This document shows, in pieces, positions 52,427-64,000 of a stretch of DNA of 64,000 nucleotides; position 1 is the stretch's first letter, and every line of letters starts with the position of its first letter. The notes under the pieces are model-generated. The model saw only the letters and a list, made by a program, of their open reading frames with translations, was not told the DNA's origin and ran no database searches. Source of the stretch: Artemia franciscana (lineage: Eukaryota > Arthropoda > Branchiopoda > Anostraca > Artemiidae); the NCBI RefSeq assembly GCF_032884065.1, contig NC_088867.1:23008281-23072280 (forward strand). Reading direction: 5' to 3'. A program made the position numbers and the translations under genes.

Positions 52427-54280
52427 CGTCGTTTGGTGTCGAAATCGAAAATCAAGATCAATTTATGCCTACTTTCAAAGTAAAAGGGCAAATTTATCAT
52501 AGAGCAGGGTCCCTTCTACCATTCTCAGGCGAGAATCATAAATTTTTACAATTGTACTTCATCAGTGATAGAAATTCTGAATTGAATACACGTTGCGAAA
52601 TTTCTCCCAATGTTGAAAGGACAATCGTTTCCCAATTGCAACATCTTTTCCACGAAAATAATAATTTAGTGCGTCTGTTCAAAACAGCCATCGATTTGAT
52701 GCCTAGTGATACGCATTAAATTGTTATTTCCGCTGAGAAAACGCCTCCTGGCCAACATGTGCGTAGATACAATGCTCCAACTATCGACGAAGTGGCAATC
52801 GTTATGGTCTGCGATCAGTTTTTACCTCGAGATATTATTCTTCATAAGCGAAACGCACAGTTGGTAAGAATTGCTGAAACTCATCGATGCTACGATGCCC
52901 TACAATATCCTATCATTTTTTGGGATGGAGCCGACGGCTATCACTTTAATATTAAATTGATGAATCCAGCCACTAACAAAGAAATGAATAAGAAATGCAG
53001 TGCAATACATTATTATTCCTATAGACTAATGATTCGGCAGGATGAAGACAATTATATTTTAAAATGCCGTCAATTGTTTCACCAATACGTCGTTGATACG
53101 TATGCAAAAATTGAATCAGAACGTTTGCTATTTATCCGTCTGAATCAGACCAAGCTCCGCTCTGAACAATACATTCATTTGCGAGATGCAGTTGTAAATG
53201 ACGGTAATACCACAAACGTTGGAAGATTAACGATTTTACCTTCGTCATATGCTGGCAGTCCCCGTCATATGCATGAATATGCTCAAGATGCTATTGCGTA
53301 TGTTCGTCTCTATGGTCGTCTGGATTTATTTATTACATTTACATGTAATCAATCTTTTGACGAGATACAGCAGCTTTTACTTCAAGGACAATTGGCGGTT
53401 CATAGACATGACATTACGGACCGTGTCTTCCGGCAAAAGTTGAAATCACTGATAAACTACATAGTAAAACTTGAAGTGTTTGGGTCAGTGCGATGCTGGA
53501 TGTACTCAGTGGAATGGCAAAAACGAGGTTTGCCACACGCACATATACTAATCTGGCTACATAATAAAATTACTTCTAACGAAATTGATGATGTGATTTC
53601 CGCTGAAATGCCTGATGAAAATGTCGATAAGGGGTTATATGATATTGTTGTAAAAAATATGATACATGGACCTTGCGGTGCACTGAACGAAAATTCACCA
53701 TGCATGGCCAAAGAAGGTGTACGAAGCAATATCCTCGACTTTTAGTATCCAACACAATTACTGACAATGATGGTTACCCACAATATAGAAGAAGATCTAC
53801 TGAAGATGGCGGTAAAACAGCAATAATAAAGAAGCGTAACGGTACCACCATTGAAGTAGATAACCAGTGGGTTGTTCCATATTCCTCATTATTATCAAAA
53901 ACATTTAATGCACACATAAACGTTGAATACTGTAACTCCGTAAAGGCAATCAAATAAATATGTAAATACGTCAACGAAGGCAGTGACATGGCATTTTTTG
54001 GCTTGCAGTCCGAAATCAAAGATATCGACGAAATGGTACAATATCAGGCTGGAAGATACATAAGCAGTAATGAAGCTGTTTGGCGAATTCTTTCATTTCT
54101 GGTACATGAACGTAGTCCAGCTGTTGTTCACTTAACGGTATATTTACAGAATGGTCAACGTGTTTATTTTTCGGAATCCAACGTGCAACAAAGAGCCCTG
54201 AATCCACCAGATACAAAGTTAACTACTTTCTTTTCGCTATGCAAAAATGATTCTTTTGCAAAAAAAACTGCTGTATACTG
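52423..54280 (+). pseudogene. Helitron D Rep (HUH nuclease) domain
   Basis: Helitron-like N-terminal region (NQDQFMPTFKVKGQIYHRAG, ERTIVSQLQHLFHENNNLVR), then Rep motifs: FITFTCN (motif 1), LPHAHILIWLH (HUH motif, His codons 53536-53544), and the tyrosine pair region where the first Tyr of Y-x3-Y is a TAA (53955-53957), leaving ICKYV. In-frame TAA at 52717-52719, frameshift near 53730, frameshift at an A8 run near 54257. Rep would nick and join single-strand DNA during rolling-circle transposition. Confidence 0.85.
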
Positions 54281-56318
54281 ATGTTCCTTCGTATTACAAG
54301 TGGAATACTAAAAATAAAGTATTTGAACGTCGAAAACAGGGTAAGTCAGTCGACGGCCAACCTACCATCTTCAAAGATACCACGATAGGAAGACTCTACA
54401 CCGTTCACCCCAATCAACATGAATGCTTCTTTCTACGCCTGCTTTTGGTGAATGTACCCGGTCCGACGTCCTTTGAGCATTTGAGAACTGTAAACGGTAA
54501 TATACATGACACTTACCGTAGTGCATGCCAAGCTCTGAATTTATTGGAGAATGACCAACACTGGGATAACTGCATCAATGACGCGTGCGAAACGTCAACT
54601 CCAAGTCAAATTCGTTCATTGTTTGGCATCATACTAACAACTTGCTCTCCATCAGCTCCTACAGAGTTATGGGAAAAATATAAATCAAAATTGTCCGAAG
54701 ATATACTCCCTCGAAAACGGTTAGAGACGTCAGATATGACTTTTGATTTTACATCAGAAATTTATAAATACAGTTTAGTTATTATAGAAGATTTGTGCGT
54801 ATGTATGGCAAACAAACCTCTTCAGGATTTGGGAATGCCTTCACCTAATCGTACCGCTGCTGTTTCGACATGTGTAGAATTGGATCGTGAACAAAGTTAC
54901 AGTACGAGTGATCTATTGTCGTACTTACAAAATAACATTTCCAAGTTAACGTCGGAACAAAAAGACATTTATGATACGATAATGCATTGTGTCGATAACA
55001 ATGTTGGAGAAATTTTCTTTTTGGATGCGCCAGGAGGTACTGGTAAAACGTTTGTGATAAAACTGATTCCGGCATAAATTCGATCAGAAAATGATATAGC
55101 GTTGGCAATTGCGTCGTCCGGAATAGCCGCAACGTTGCTGCCTGGTGGGAGAACTGCTCATTCCGCTTTGAAATTGCCTCTGAATTTGCATTCTACTGAA
55201 ACTCCCACGTGCAATATTTCCAAATCATCTGGGATGGGTAAAGTATTGCAGCAATGCAAACTTATTATTTGGGACGAGTGCACAATGGCACACAAAAAAT
55301 CGCTCGAGGCTCTGGATCAATGTTTGAAAGATTTGCGAGGGAATTCGAAACCCTTTGGCAGCAAATTAATATTACTTGCGGGAGATTTCAGGCAAACATT
55401 ACCTATAATACATAGATCAACCCCTGCGGAAGAAATGAATGCTTGTCTGAAAACTTCTAATTTATGGGCACACGTAAAAACATTAAAATTAATTACAAAT
55501 ATGCGTGTCCGATTGCAAAACGATGACTCTGGTCAAACATTTTCAGATCAATTGCTGACAATGGGAAACGGAAAGCTCCCAGTAGAATCAATTTCAGGAC
55601 GTATACAACTACCTGCTGAATTCTGTAATTTAGTGACGTCCAAAAATAAATTGATTGAAAAAGTATTTCCGAATATTCTACACAATTATAAAAATAATAA
55701 ATAGCTAAGTGAAAGAGCGATTCTTGCACCCAAATATATAGACGTCCACAAAACCAACAATATTGTTTTTACCAAGATTCGAGACCAGGCAGTCCTTTAC
55801 AAGTCAGTCGACACAGTTTTGGAACCAAATGAGGCGGTTAATTATCCATCTGAATGTTTAAATTCCGTGGATCGTTCAGGGTTTCCACCACACGTGCTAC
55901 AACTAAAAATAGGCGTACCAATAATACTGTTAAGAAATATCAACCCACCAAAGCTTTGCAATGGCACGCGACTTGCCTTAAAAAAACAACAATGGAAAAC
56001 GTAATAGAGGCCACAATCTTGACAGGGCCTTTTGAGGGTGAGGCTGTTCTTATTCCTCGCATTCACACGATTCCAACGAATCTGCCTTTTCAATTTAAAA
56101 GATTGCAATTCCCAATTCGATTAGCATTTGCAATCATCATCAACAAAGCTCAAGGTCAATCAATAGAAAAATGTGGTATAGATCTTAATACTGATTGTTT
56201 TTCCCATGGACAATTGTACGTTGCATGTTCGAGGGTCGGTAAACCTGACAATCTATTTATATGCAGCGACAATTGGACAGCGAAGAATGTTGTATATTCG
56301 CAAGTTTTACGCAGTTAA
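54247..56318 (+). pseudogene. Helitron D PIF1-like helicase domain
   Basis: SF1 helicase motifs in order: DAPGGTGKTFVIKL (Walker A, about 55025-55065), CKLIIWDECTMAH (Walker B), LLAGDFRQTLPII (motif III), TNMRVRLQ (motif IV), [18 protein letters not shown] (motif V), [15 protein letters not shown] (motif VI), ending at VLRS. Stops at 55075-55077 and 55702-55704 are in frame; a frameshift lies near 55985. Upstream linker parts (CVCMANKPLQDLGMP) match Helitron A. Confidence 0.85.
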
Positions 56319-56655
56319 TTTGTATTGTATCTATCTATCTATCTATCTATATAAAAACGAGTTGTGTGTATGCATGTTTGTTTGTTTGTAAAAAGAGCGT
56401 TTGCATATGACGTCATTATTAGTGCATAAGGCTTTGTATATGCACTGACAATGGGAAAGCCAAGAATGTTGTATATTCGCAAGTTTTACGTAGTTCAAAA
56501 CACATATATAAATCTATCTATATTCATAGGTGGTACACAGGGACACAACTACAATGGCACGTAACTAATATGGCGCGTAACGACTTACGCGCGCGGGGGA
56601 GCTTGGGGGGGGCGCGAGATCTGTTACGCCAGATTATATCTTCTATATATATAAA

Positions 56656-58853
56656 CTAGCTGTTGGGGTGGCGCTTCGCGCCACCCCAACACCTAGTTGG
56701 TGGGGGCGCTTCGCGCCCCCCCCAAGCCCCCCCGCGCGCGTAAGTCGTTACGCGCCATAATAGTTACGCGCCATTGTAGTTGTGTCCCTATGTCCCACCT
56801 GTGAATATAGATAGATATATATATATATGGTTTTAACTACGTAAAACTTGCGAATATACAACATTCTTTGCTGTCCCATTGTCTTTGCATATAAATAGAT
56901 TGTCAGGTTTACCGACTCTTGAACATGCAACATATAATGGTCCATGGGAAAACAATCTGTATTCAGATCTATACCTCATGATTCTAATGATTGCCCTTGA
57001 GCTTTGTTGATGGTGATTGCTAATCGACCATTCCCTGTCCCGGTGTCCCGGTCGTCATTTACATCCCCCTGTTTCCTCCGGTGTCCCCGTTGTAGTTGTG
57101 TCCCGGTCGTCATTTATATTCCCTGTGTCCCGGTCGTCATTTGTATCCCGGTGTCCCGGTCTGTATATACATTCGTTTTTTAGTTTTGTTTTTCTCCTTT
57201 ATTTTTTTCCTTTTTTTTTCTTTTTTAGCTTATTTAGATTTTTAGATTTTTTAGTTTTTTTATTAGTTTTTAGTTTTTTTTTCTTTTTAGTTTTTTTGTC
57301 CCGGTCGTCATTTATATCCCCCTGTTTCCCCCGGTGTCCCCGTTGTAGTTGTGTCCCTGTGTCCCGGTCGTCATTTATATTCCCTGTGTCCCGGTCGTCA
57401 TTTGTATCCCGGTGTACCGGTCTGTATATACATTCGTTTTTTAGTTTTGTTTTTCTCCTTTATTTTTTTCCTTTTTTTTTCTTTTTTAGTTTATTTAGAT
57501 TTTTAGATTTTTTAGTTTTTTTATTAGTTTTTAGTTTTTTTTTCTTTTTAGTTTTTTTGTAGTTTTTACCTTCTTTTTAGTTTTGTTAATTTTTTTTTTA
57601 CTTATGTCCTGGTCGTCATTTATGCTCCCTATGTCCCGGTGCTTTGTTGATTGCTAATCGAACATTCCTTTTGTCCTGGTCGCTTTCTCTTTGAGTGTCG
57701 TCATTTATTTTTTTCTTTTTTAGTTCTTTTAGTTTTTACCTTTTTTAGTTTTTTTTAGTTTTTTAGATGAAAATTTTTTTTAGTTTTTTCCTTTTTTTCT
57801 TTTTAGTTTTTATTGGTTTTTACCTTTATGTTAGCTTATTTTTCAGTTTTTTCCTTTTTTCTTAGTTTTTTTTTATTTTTTATTTTTTTTAGTTTTTTAC
57901 CTTTTTTTAGTTTTTTTAGTTTTTTTAGTTTTTTTAGTTTTTTAGCTTTTTTACTTTTTTTATTAGTTTTTAGTTTTTTTGTAGTTTTTGCCTTTTTTTA
58001 GTTTTTTCAGTTTTTTTTTTAGTTTTTTATTGGTTTTTACCTTTATTTTAGCTTATTTTTCAGTTTTTTCCTTTTTTTTAGTTTTTTTTAGTTTTTAGTT
58101 TTTTTAGTTTTTTACCTTTTTTTAGTTTTTTTAGTTTTTTTAGTTTTTTAGCTTTTTTATTTTTTTTTATTAGTTTTTAGTTTTTTTTGTAGTTTTTGCC
58201 TTTTTTTTAGTTTTTTTAGTTTTTTAGCTTTTTTATTAGTTTTTAGTTTTTTTTGTAGTTTTTGCCTTTTTTTAGTTTGACAACTTATTTTTATATATAT
58301 AGATAGTTTTTTTTTTTACTTATGTCCTGGTCGTCATTTATACTCCCTGTGTCCCTGTGCTTTGTTGATTGCTAATCGAACATTCCTTTTGTCCTGGTCG
58401 CTTTCTCTTTGAGTGTCGTCATTTATTAGTTTTTTTCCTTTTTTTTTTAGTTTTTTATTGGTTTTTACCTTTATTTTAGCTTATTTTTCAGTTTTTTCCT
58501 TTTTTTTAGTTTTTTTTTATTTTTTATTTTTTTTAGTTTTTTACCTTTTTTTAGTTTTTTTTTAGTTTTTTAGCTTTTTTACTTTTTTTATTAGTTTTTA
58601 GTTTTTTTTGTAGTTTTTGCCTTTTTTTAGTTTTTTCAGTTTTTTTTTTTTAGTTTTTTATTGGTTTTTACCTTTATAGTTTTTTTAGTTTTTTAGCTTT
58701 TTTATTTTTTTTATTAGTTTTTAGTTTTTTTTGTAGTTTTTGCCTTTTTTTAGTTTTTTCAGTTTTGACGTCACCTGATCCAGTTTTTTCAGGTGACGTC
58801 ACCTGACACATCCATCCATCCATCCACAGACAACTTATTTTTATATATATAGA
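56656..58853 (-). mobile_element. Helitron E, non-autonomous, minisatellite-filled
   Basis: Minus-strand element: CTAG at 56656-56659, hairpin 56662-56688, a second GC hairpin (GGGGGCGCTTCGCGCCCCCC region), a helicase C-terminal fragment (56830-57030), then arrays to the 5' end TCTATATATATAAAAATAAG at 58853. The only protein remnant is the helicase end (FSHGPLYVACSR-type). Confidence 0.8.
57030..58770. repeat. minisatellite and T-rich arrays in Helitron E
   Basis: A 261-bp unit (minisatellite plus T-rich part) is tandemly duplicated at 57037-57297 and 57298-57558. Another ~115-bp unit with TGTCCTGGTCGTCATTTAT recurs at 57595 and 58312. The rest is degenerate TTTTTTAGTTTTTT. A perfect 16-bp palindrome CAGGTGACGTCACCTG lies at 58790-58805. 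Confidence 0.85.
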
Positions 58854-59756
58854 TAAGTTGTATGTATTTTTGTGCTGAGGGTTTGCATATGACATCTGAA
58901 AAATAAAGAAGAAAAAGAAAACAAACTAAAATGTAAAAATTGGGAATTGCATAAATATTTCGAAATATTTTGACAATAGATTAAAGTAATTCGAAAACCT
59001 TAGAACAGATACTTAAAATATTGAGGTTTATTATAAATTGTTGAGCTTTAGCAGGCTTGGCACGCCAAAATTTTTCCAACTGTCAATGTTAGAATGAACA
59101 TTAACAATTTGAAAAACATTGAAAAAGATAGAATGTTACCGAATCCTACAATGGCAGAAGAAACAGCCGAGGAAGCTGCTCAAAGAGTTAATGCCAAAAG
59201 GCTTGCAGCTAAAGAACGCAAAACCACGCAGTTAGATGAAGATCAACCTGGAGAGTGAGAATCAAAACGTATCAAAACTGAAAATGATAGCGATGATAAT
59301 TGGGTTTGAGATTTTGACTTGAATAAGGTCATCAATGCCTACCAGATTTTAGTTTAAAAAAAAAACAAAGGTTCGGGGATATGTATTTACGTCTGAAAAA
59401 TAAAGAAGAAAAAGAAAACTGAAACTAAAAATGTAAAAACTGGGAATTGCATAAATATTTTAAAATATTTTGACAATAGATTAAAGTAATTCGAAAACCT
59501 TAAAACAGATACTTAAACTTTTGAGGTGTATTATAAATTGTTGAGCTTTAGCATGCTTGGCAAGTGAAAAATTTTCCATCTGTCAATGTTAGAATGAACA
59601 TTGACCGACAGACTGACAGAATTTGCGATTGCTATATGTTACTGGGTTAATACCAAGTGCCATAAAAAGGTGAAAAACTAAAAAGAAAAAAAAGCTAAAA
59701 AAAAACTAAAAAAGCTGCAAAAAAAAAGAAGAAAAACTAAAAAAGAAACTATATCT
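58854..59756 (+). mobile_element. Helitron F, plus strand, decayed
   Basis: It starts head-to-head with Helitron E. A ~200-bp leader block (GGGAATTGCATAAATATTT onward) occurs twice, at 58940-59100 and 59445-59605, and matches the leader of Helitron D (51605-51745). Between them a short ORF (59143-59259) gives MLPNPTMAEETAEEAAQRVN, the Helitron protein N-terminus, and stops soon after. The 3' part is A-rich. Confidence 0.65.
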
Positions 59757-60407
<651 letters not shown>

Positions 60408-60413
60408 CATGAA

Positions 60414-63335
60414 AAGAGAAATCACCAATGCAACAGCACAAACACAAAAAAAAAAAAAAAAAAAGACAGAAGGAGAAAAGGAAGACTGTTTTCCTAAATT
60501 AGTGATTAATATAGACCAGCACTTGAATGAGGCCTTAACCCTACTCATCCTTACAATCACATAGGTCAAACAGCATAGCCATACACAATCAACTATAAAG
60601 AATAATCCATGGACAGGCAGTCATGTCGTCAATAAGTATAAGTCGTCATTTACCAAACAATGGAAAAAATAATATAGACAAATAATTCAGAGGCAACAAC
60701 CCAACACAAGGGCTCATCAGGAGAATACACTGGCCTATATAGGGTTTCGCCACTTTAAATTCTCTACCCAGCACAGTGTTGTGGCTACCATAGAATATCC
60801 GTGGCATCCCCGTGTCAGGTATCACCCCCAAAATACATGCCTATGAAAGAAAAAAAAAACAGCAAATGTTAAACAACCAAGTAAAACCAAAACAAGCTTA
60901 TCCTGTTAATATATCCCTCTTTTTAGCAACAATAGGTAAACTAAATATTATAAATTTTACCAAATCACAAATATTAACACATTGCAGAAAACCTGAATGA
61001 ACTAAACAATTATAGAATTCATCTTTACCATGTGGCTAATTTTTGAAAAAATCCGCTCAATTAGAAACACAATTCTAAATAAATGGCGCTGCGACAACAT
61101 TTCTCAAACCTCCGAAATTAGTTGAAAATTTCTTTAAGTATTTCTAGATAATTTTTTTTATATTTATTTAAAAGTTCGTTATAATGAAAACTAAATTTTT
61201 TAAATTGCCAAGTTAATCTATTTGCAGAAAAACCTCTTGATATCAATTTTTGGCTTAAGATTTTACATCTATTTTAAAATCAATATAATTACTACAAATC
61301 CTTGCATAACGAAGTAACTGTGAGAAAAACGCTGAATATGTGATATTTAAGTGTATATTACTTTCAGGGAATGGGAAACTAATCACTTCAAAATCAAAAT
61401 CATCCGTTTTATTATACATTTTAAAACCTAATTTATTATTATCACAAATATTGATATTTAAATCTAAGAAATGAACTTCATGACCAGCGCCATGACTAGG
61501 CTCAAGAATAAGCTCTGATGGATATATATTTTTAGAAATATCAATGAAATCCTTACAATTTAAGACCAAAATATCATCTAAATATCTTTTATTATTTGAC
61601 AAAACATGTTTTAAATTAATTGGATTATTCTTATCCATCATATATTTATATTCTAGTTGACTTAAAAACAAGTCAGCTATAAATGGGCTGGCATTCCCCC
61701 CCCCCCCATGGGAATTCCCACAATTTGTTTGTACAAATCGCCCCCAAATCTTATATAAGTATTGTATAAAACAAATTCTAATAGCTCAAAAATCATATCC
61801 AAGCTGTAACATCTCAAGTTAACTGTAGTATTAAAACAATTTGTCCATATAGCTTTTTTATTATAAGTGTCTATTTTTAAGAACCTTTTACTAGATAAGA
61901 GGAAAGATTTCTTGATAACAGTTTTTAAATTATCAAACACTACATTAAGTGATAAATTAGTATACATTGTTGCAAAATCGAAAGACTCAATTCTTTTAGC
62001 TGAAACCATTGTTAAAGAATCTATCACCTGCAGTGAATTATTAACACTCCAATATGGATTAAAATCCGAAAATTTTTAATACCAGAACAATAGGTTTTAA
62101 GTTTATTTACAATTTCCTTTAAAATTAAAGAGAGGTCAGTAGCAGCAATGCGGGTTGGACATTTAGCTGCTCTAGCAATAAACCGTGGTTTAGGGGGATT
62201 CTTATGAAATTTTACAGTCCAATATAGGAAAGGGAACTTTTTATCATTGTCATTTATTTTAATATTAAAATTTTTTAAAAGTATTTCTTCAGTCTTTTCA
62301 ATTAAATTCTCATCCTCTATATTTACCTTTTCGTAAACATTAGTTGTGCATAACTCCCTTTTTAAGATATCACAATGCAGCTTCTGACAAATTATGACAA
62401 AATTATTATTAGCTTTATCCACTGGCACAATTACAAATTCATTCTTTAGATTAGCAATTGCTTGTTTAATCTTCGCATTATAAAATAATGATTTAGTGTT
62501 ACTATTTTTTAAGTTAGAATATATTTTATTTCTTATTCTACTAATAATTAAATTCTTCCAACTTTGAAAACTCTCTTTATTTTTATTCTCTTTCTTACAT
62601 CACTTATCAATAAATAAATCGAAATCATTTTCCAAGCCATCAAGAACACTCGATGGTTTCAGATGATGAGAAAGACGGAAATTAGCCCCTTTATTCATTA
62701 TAATTTGAAGATCATCTTGCTTTATTATTGACAAGTCCCCTGTTATAACATGTTTGTAAGTAGGATTTACAAATGGGCCAAGTTGCTTACAATTACAAAC
62801 CGGTTTCCAATTTATATCACTATCTAATCTTTTTAGTATTAAATTATAATTAAAAATAATTTGCCCAACAGTTTTTGAAAATTTATAAGTTAAAACTGGA
62901 CTATCATTATAATTCAAATTACTAGGAAGGGCCTGTTCCACATGCCGCTGATTTAAAATTTCTGGTAAATTAATATCTTCAATCTGCTTACAAGTAAAAT
63001 TAATAGGTAAATATAATCTGTTATCCTTATTACTAATCTTATCGAACTTTTTCTTTTTTGAAATAAATTTCGTTTTAGTTAGAATGCAAATTGTATCACA
63101 TATTAATTTAAAATTATAATCAAGAGCTGTATTATTCTTAACAATCCAGAAAAGTTTGATTAAATTCCTCTTGGATAAATTATTTAGACATTTTATTACA
63201 GAAATCATACCTCTAGATTCAAGTAGCTGGCATAGATCTATAGAAAGCATATGTACATCTAATTCATTTTTTCTATTATTTTTCCTATGTCCACTCGATC
63301 GTTTTTTACGTTTAGTAGGACAGGTAAAAGTCCCT
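60414..63335 (-). mobile_element. Naiad-type Penelope-like element copy 2
   Basis: Minus strand. The 3' end lies at about 60414 (ATTTCTCTTTT) beside (TA)n. The 5' side is cut at about 63335 by the foldback-rich repeat family. The 3' UTR (60450-61250) matches copy 1. The expected N-terminal GIY-YIG endonuclease would lie beyond the truncation. Confidence 0.75.
61255..63330 (-). pseudogene. Naiad-type reverse transcriptase with CxC linker
   Basis: N-terminal linker: WKPVCNCKQLGPFVNPTYKH (CxC motif at CNC), then VITGDLSIIKQDDLQII and NKGANFRLSHHLKP. RT: VPVDKANNNFVIICQK, FPFLYWTVKFHKNPPKPRFI, FDFATMYTNL (motif A), GGDLYKQIVGIPMGG (motif B region), RYLDDILVLN (catalytic YLDD), and HFLDLNI. In-frame TGA at 62600-62602 before CKKENK; frameshift near 62070; a C10 run at 61688-61697 breaks the frame after GIPMGG. 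The domain order CxC linker then RT, with no C-terminal GIY-YIG, is that of Naiad elements. Confidence 0.75.
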
Positions 63336-64000
63336 GGGGGAGGGGCTGCAAGTTACAAACTTTGACCAGTGTTTACATTCAGGAATGGTTATTGGGAAGT
63401 GAACCGACAGAGATTTTTTTGGTTTGGGTGTGGGGTTGACGGGAGGTGGCTATGTGGGAGGATCTTTCCTTGGAGGTATATTTCATGGGGGAAGAGAATT
63501 CAATGAAAAGGGGGCAGGATTTTCTAGCATTACTATTAAAAAAAAAACAATGAAAATAAAAACATTAAAAAGTTTTTTCAATTGAAAGTAGCATCAAAAT
63601 CTAAAACGAACAGAGATTATTACGCATATGAGGGGCTCTAAAAATACTTTAGCATAAAGAGTGAGGTAATTAGGAGGCGATTGATACTTCGCTCTTTATG
63701 CTTAAGTATTTTTAGTAAATTCAACTATTTATTCTACGGCCTTTCTGATTCAGGGGCCATTCTTAAAGAATTGGGACAAAACTTAAGATTTAGTGTGAAG
63801 AGCGAGGTATTAACGAGGGGACAAACCCCCTCATATATATAATTAAAAATATAAGAATATAAAAGTTTGTTACATAAGTTAATTCTTAAGTTACGTGTAT
63901 ATTTTACAAATAAAAACATTCGTTAAAAATTAAAAGTTCTTGTTGCCTTTTTAAGTAACCGAAAAATTGGAGGGCAACTAGGCCTCCTTTCTCATCCCTT
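63336..64000. repeat. second copy of the foldback-rich repeat family
   Basis: Collinear with about 27590-28230 of the element in exon Y (AAGTTACAAACTTTGACCAG onward), including the loose inverted repeat (CTTCGCTCTTTATG and GAAGAGCGAGG). It runs off the window end. Non-coding. Confidence 0.8.

Larger units (their letters stand above)
51540..56640 (+). mobile_element. Helitron D, full-length autonomous type, inactive
   Basis: 5' end TCTATATATATAAAAATAAG at 51540. The 3' side reaches the GC-rich pre-terminal region (to about 56615), then switches at GCGCGAGATCTG to other Helitron-end sequence, so the terminal hairpin is missing. It encodes N-terminal repeats, Rep nuclease and PIF1-type helicase across ~4.6 kb with at least four premature stops and four frameshifts. 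Confidence 0.9.

Noticed and set aside
57017-57562. 181-codon frame rich in Phe, Leu and Ser
   Set aside because: Produced by duplicated minisatellite plus T-rich DNA; the repeat of the peptide mirrors the 261-bp DNA duplication.
60450-61250. C-terminal GIY-YIG endonuclease in the Penelope-like element
   Set aside because: Both strands of the 3' region were read and no GIY...YIG pattern or long frame was found; the CxC linker points to an N-terminal endonuclease type instead.

Overview
The window is eukaryotic DNA, very AT-rich, with spliced-exon signals, non-LTR and Penelope-like retroelements, Helitrons, hAT remnants, microsatellites and minisatellites, and nothing prokaryotic. The repeats look arthropod, and from memory of similar sequence most like a crustacean such as Artemia; that is an inference only. 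One single-copy host gene looks intact: a YIPF5/Yip1-type Golgi membrane protein gene (46017-46733, minus). Almost everything else is repeat or decayed.

Region 1, 1-33250. A broken hAT-transposase-like ORF (485-1512, plus) is followed by a scrambled array of minus-strand segments of an anoctamin (TMEM16)-like gene. I name the recurring exons X (starts CAPGGC), Y (ILQFGFCTVFV...) and Z (probable last exon). X ends in phase 1 and Y starts in the matching phase, so the two would splice to an anoctamin-like sequence. There are 4 copies of X, 6 of Y and 3 of Z. Between them lie conserved open segments I do not recognise (U, V, E, F) and repeated intron blocks. A dead composite of a plus-strand reverse-transcriptase fragment and a minus-strand ORF1 fragment recurs in the array; the full-length RT copies share a lesion in the catalytic motif A region, so the array grew by segmental duplication after the retroelement died. 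A 1.65-kb foldback-rich element (27022-28667) sits inside one Y exon. Two further non-LTR fragments (20598-23280 and 32086-33165) are inserted in the array.

Region 2, 33252-42966. This is a nest. A minus-strand Helitron (33252-35461 plus 41493-42966) is interrupted by a 5'-truncated Penelope-like element of the Naiad type (CxC motif seen in the second copy). That element is itself interrupted by a nearly full-length non-LTR retrotransposon (35490-39520) and by a 548-bp non-autonomous Helitron (39623-40170). Uninterrupted sequence elsewhere in the window gives the empty site for each step.

Region 3, 42967-49329. A non-autonomous Helitron filled with minisatellite and T-rich arrays is followed by the YIPF5-like gene, and then by about 2.6 kb of non-coding DNA with a tRNA-Pro-like relic and a fresh 232-bp tandem duplication.

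Region 4, 49330-64000. An internally deleted Helitron (49330-51469) stands next to a full-length but multiply broken autonomous Helitron (51540 to about 56640) coding for Rep and a PIF1-like helicase. Three minisatellite-bearing or decayed Helitrons follow (56656-60402). A second Naiad-type element (60414-63335, minus) has its 3' end against a (TA)n tract, and the window ends in another copy of the repeat family that interrupts the Y exon.
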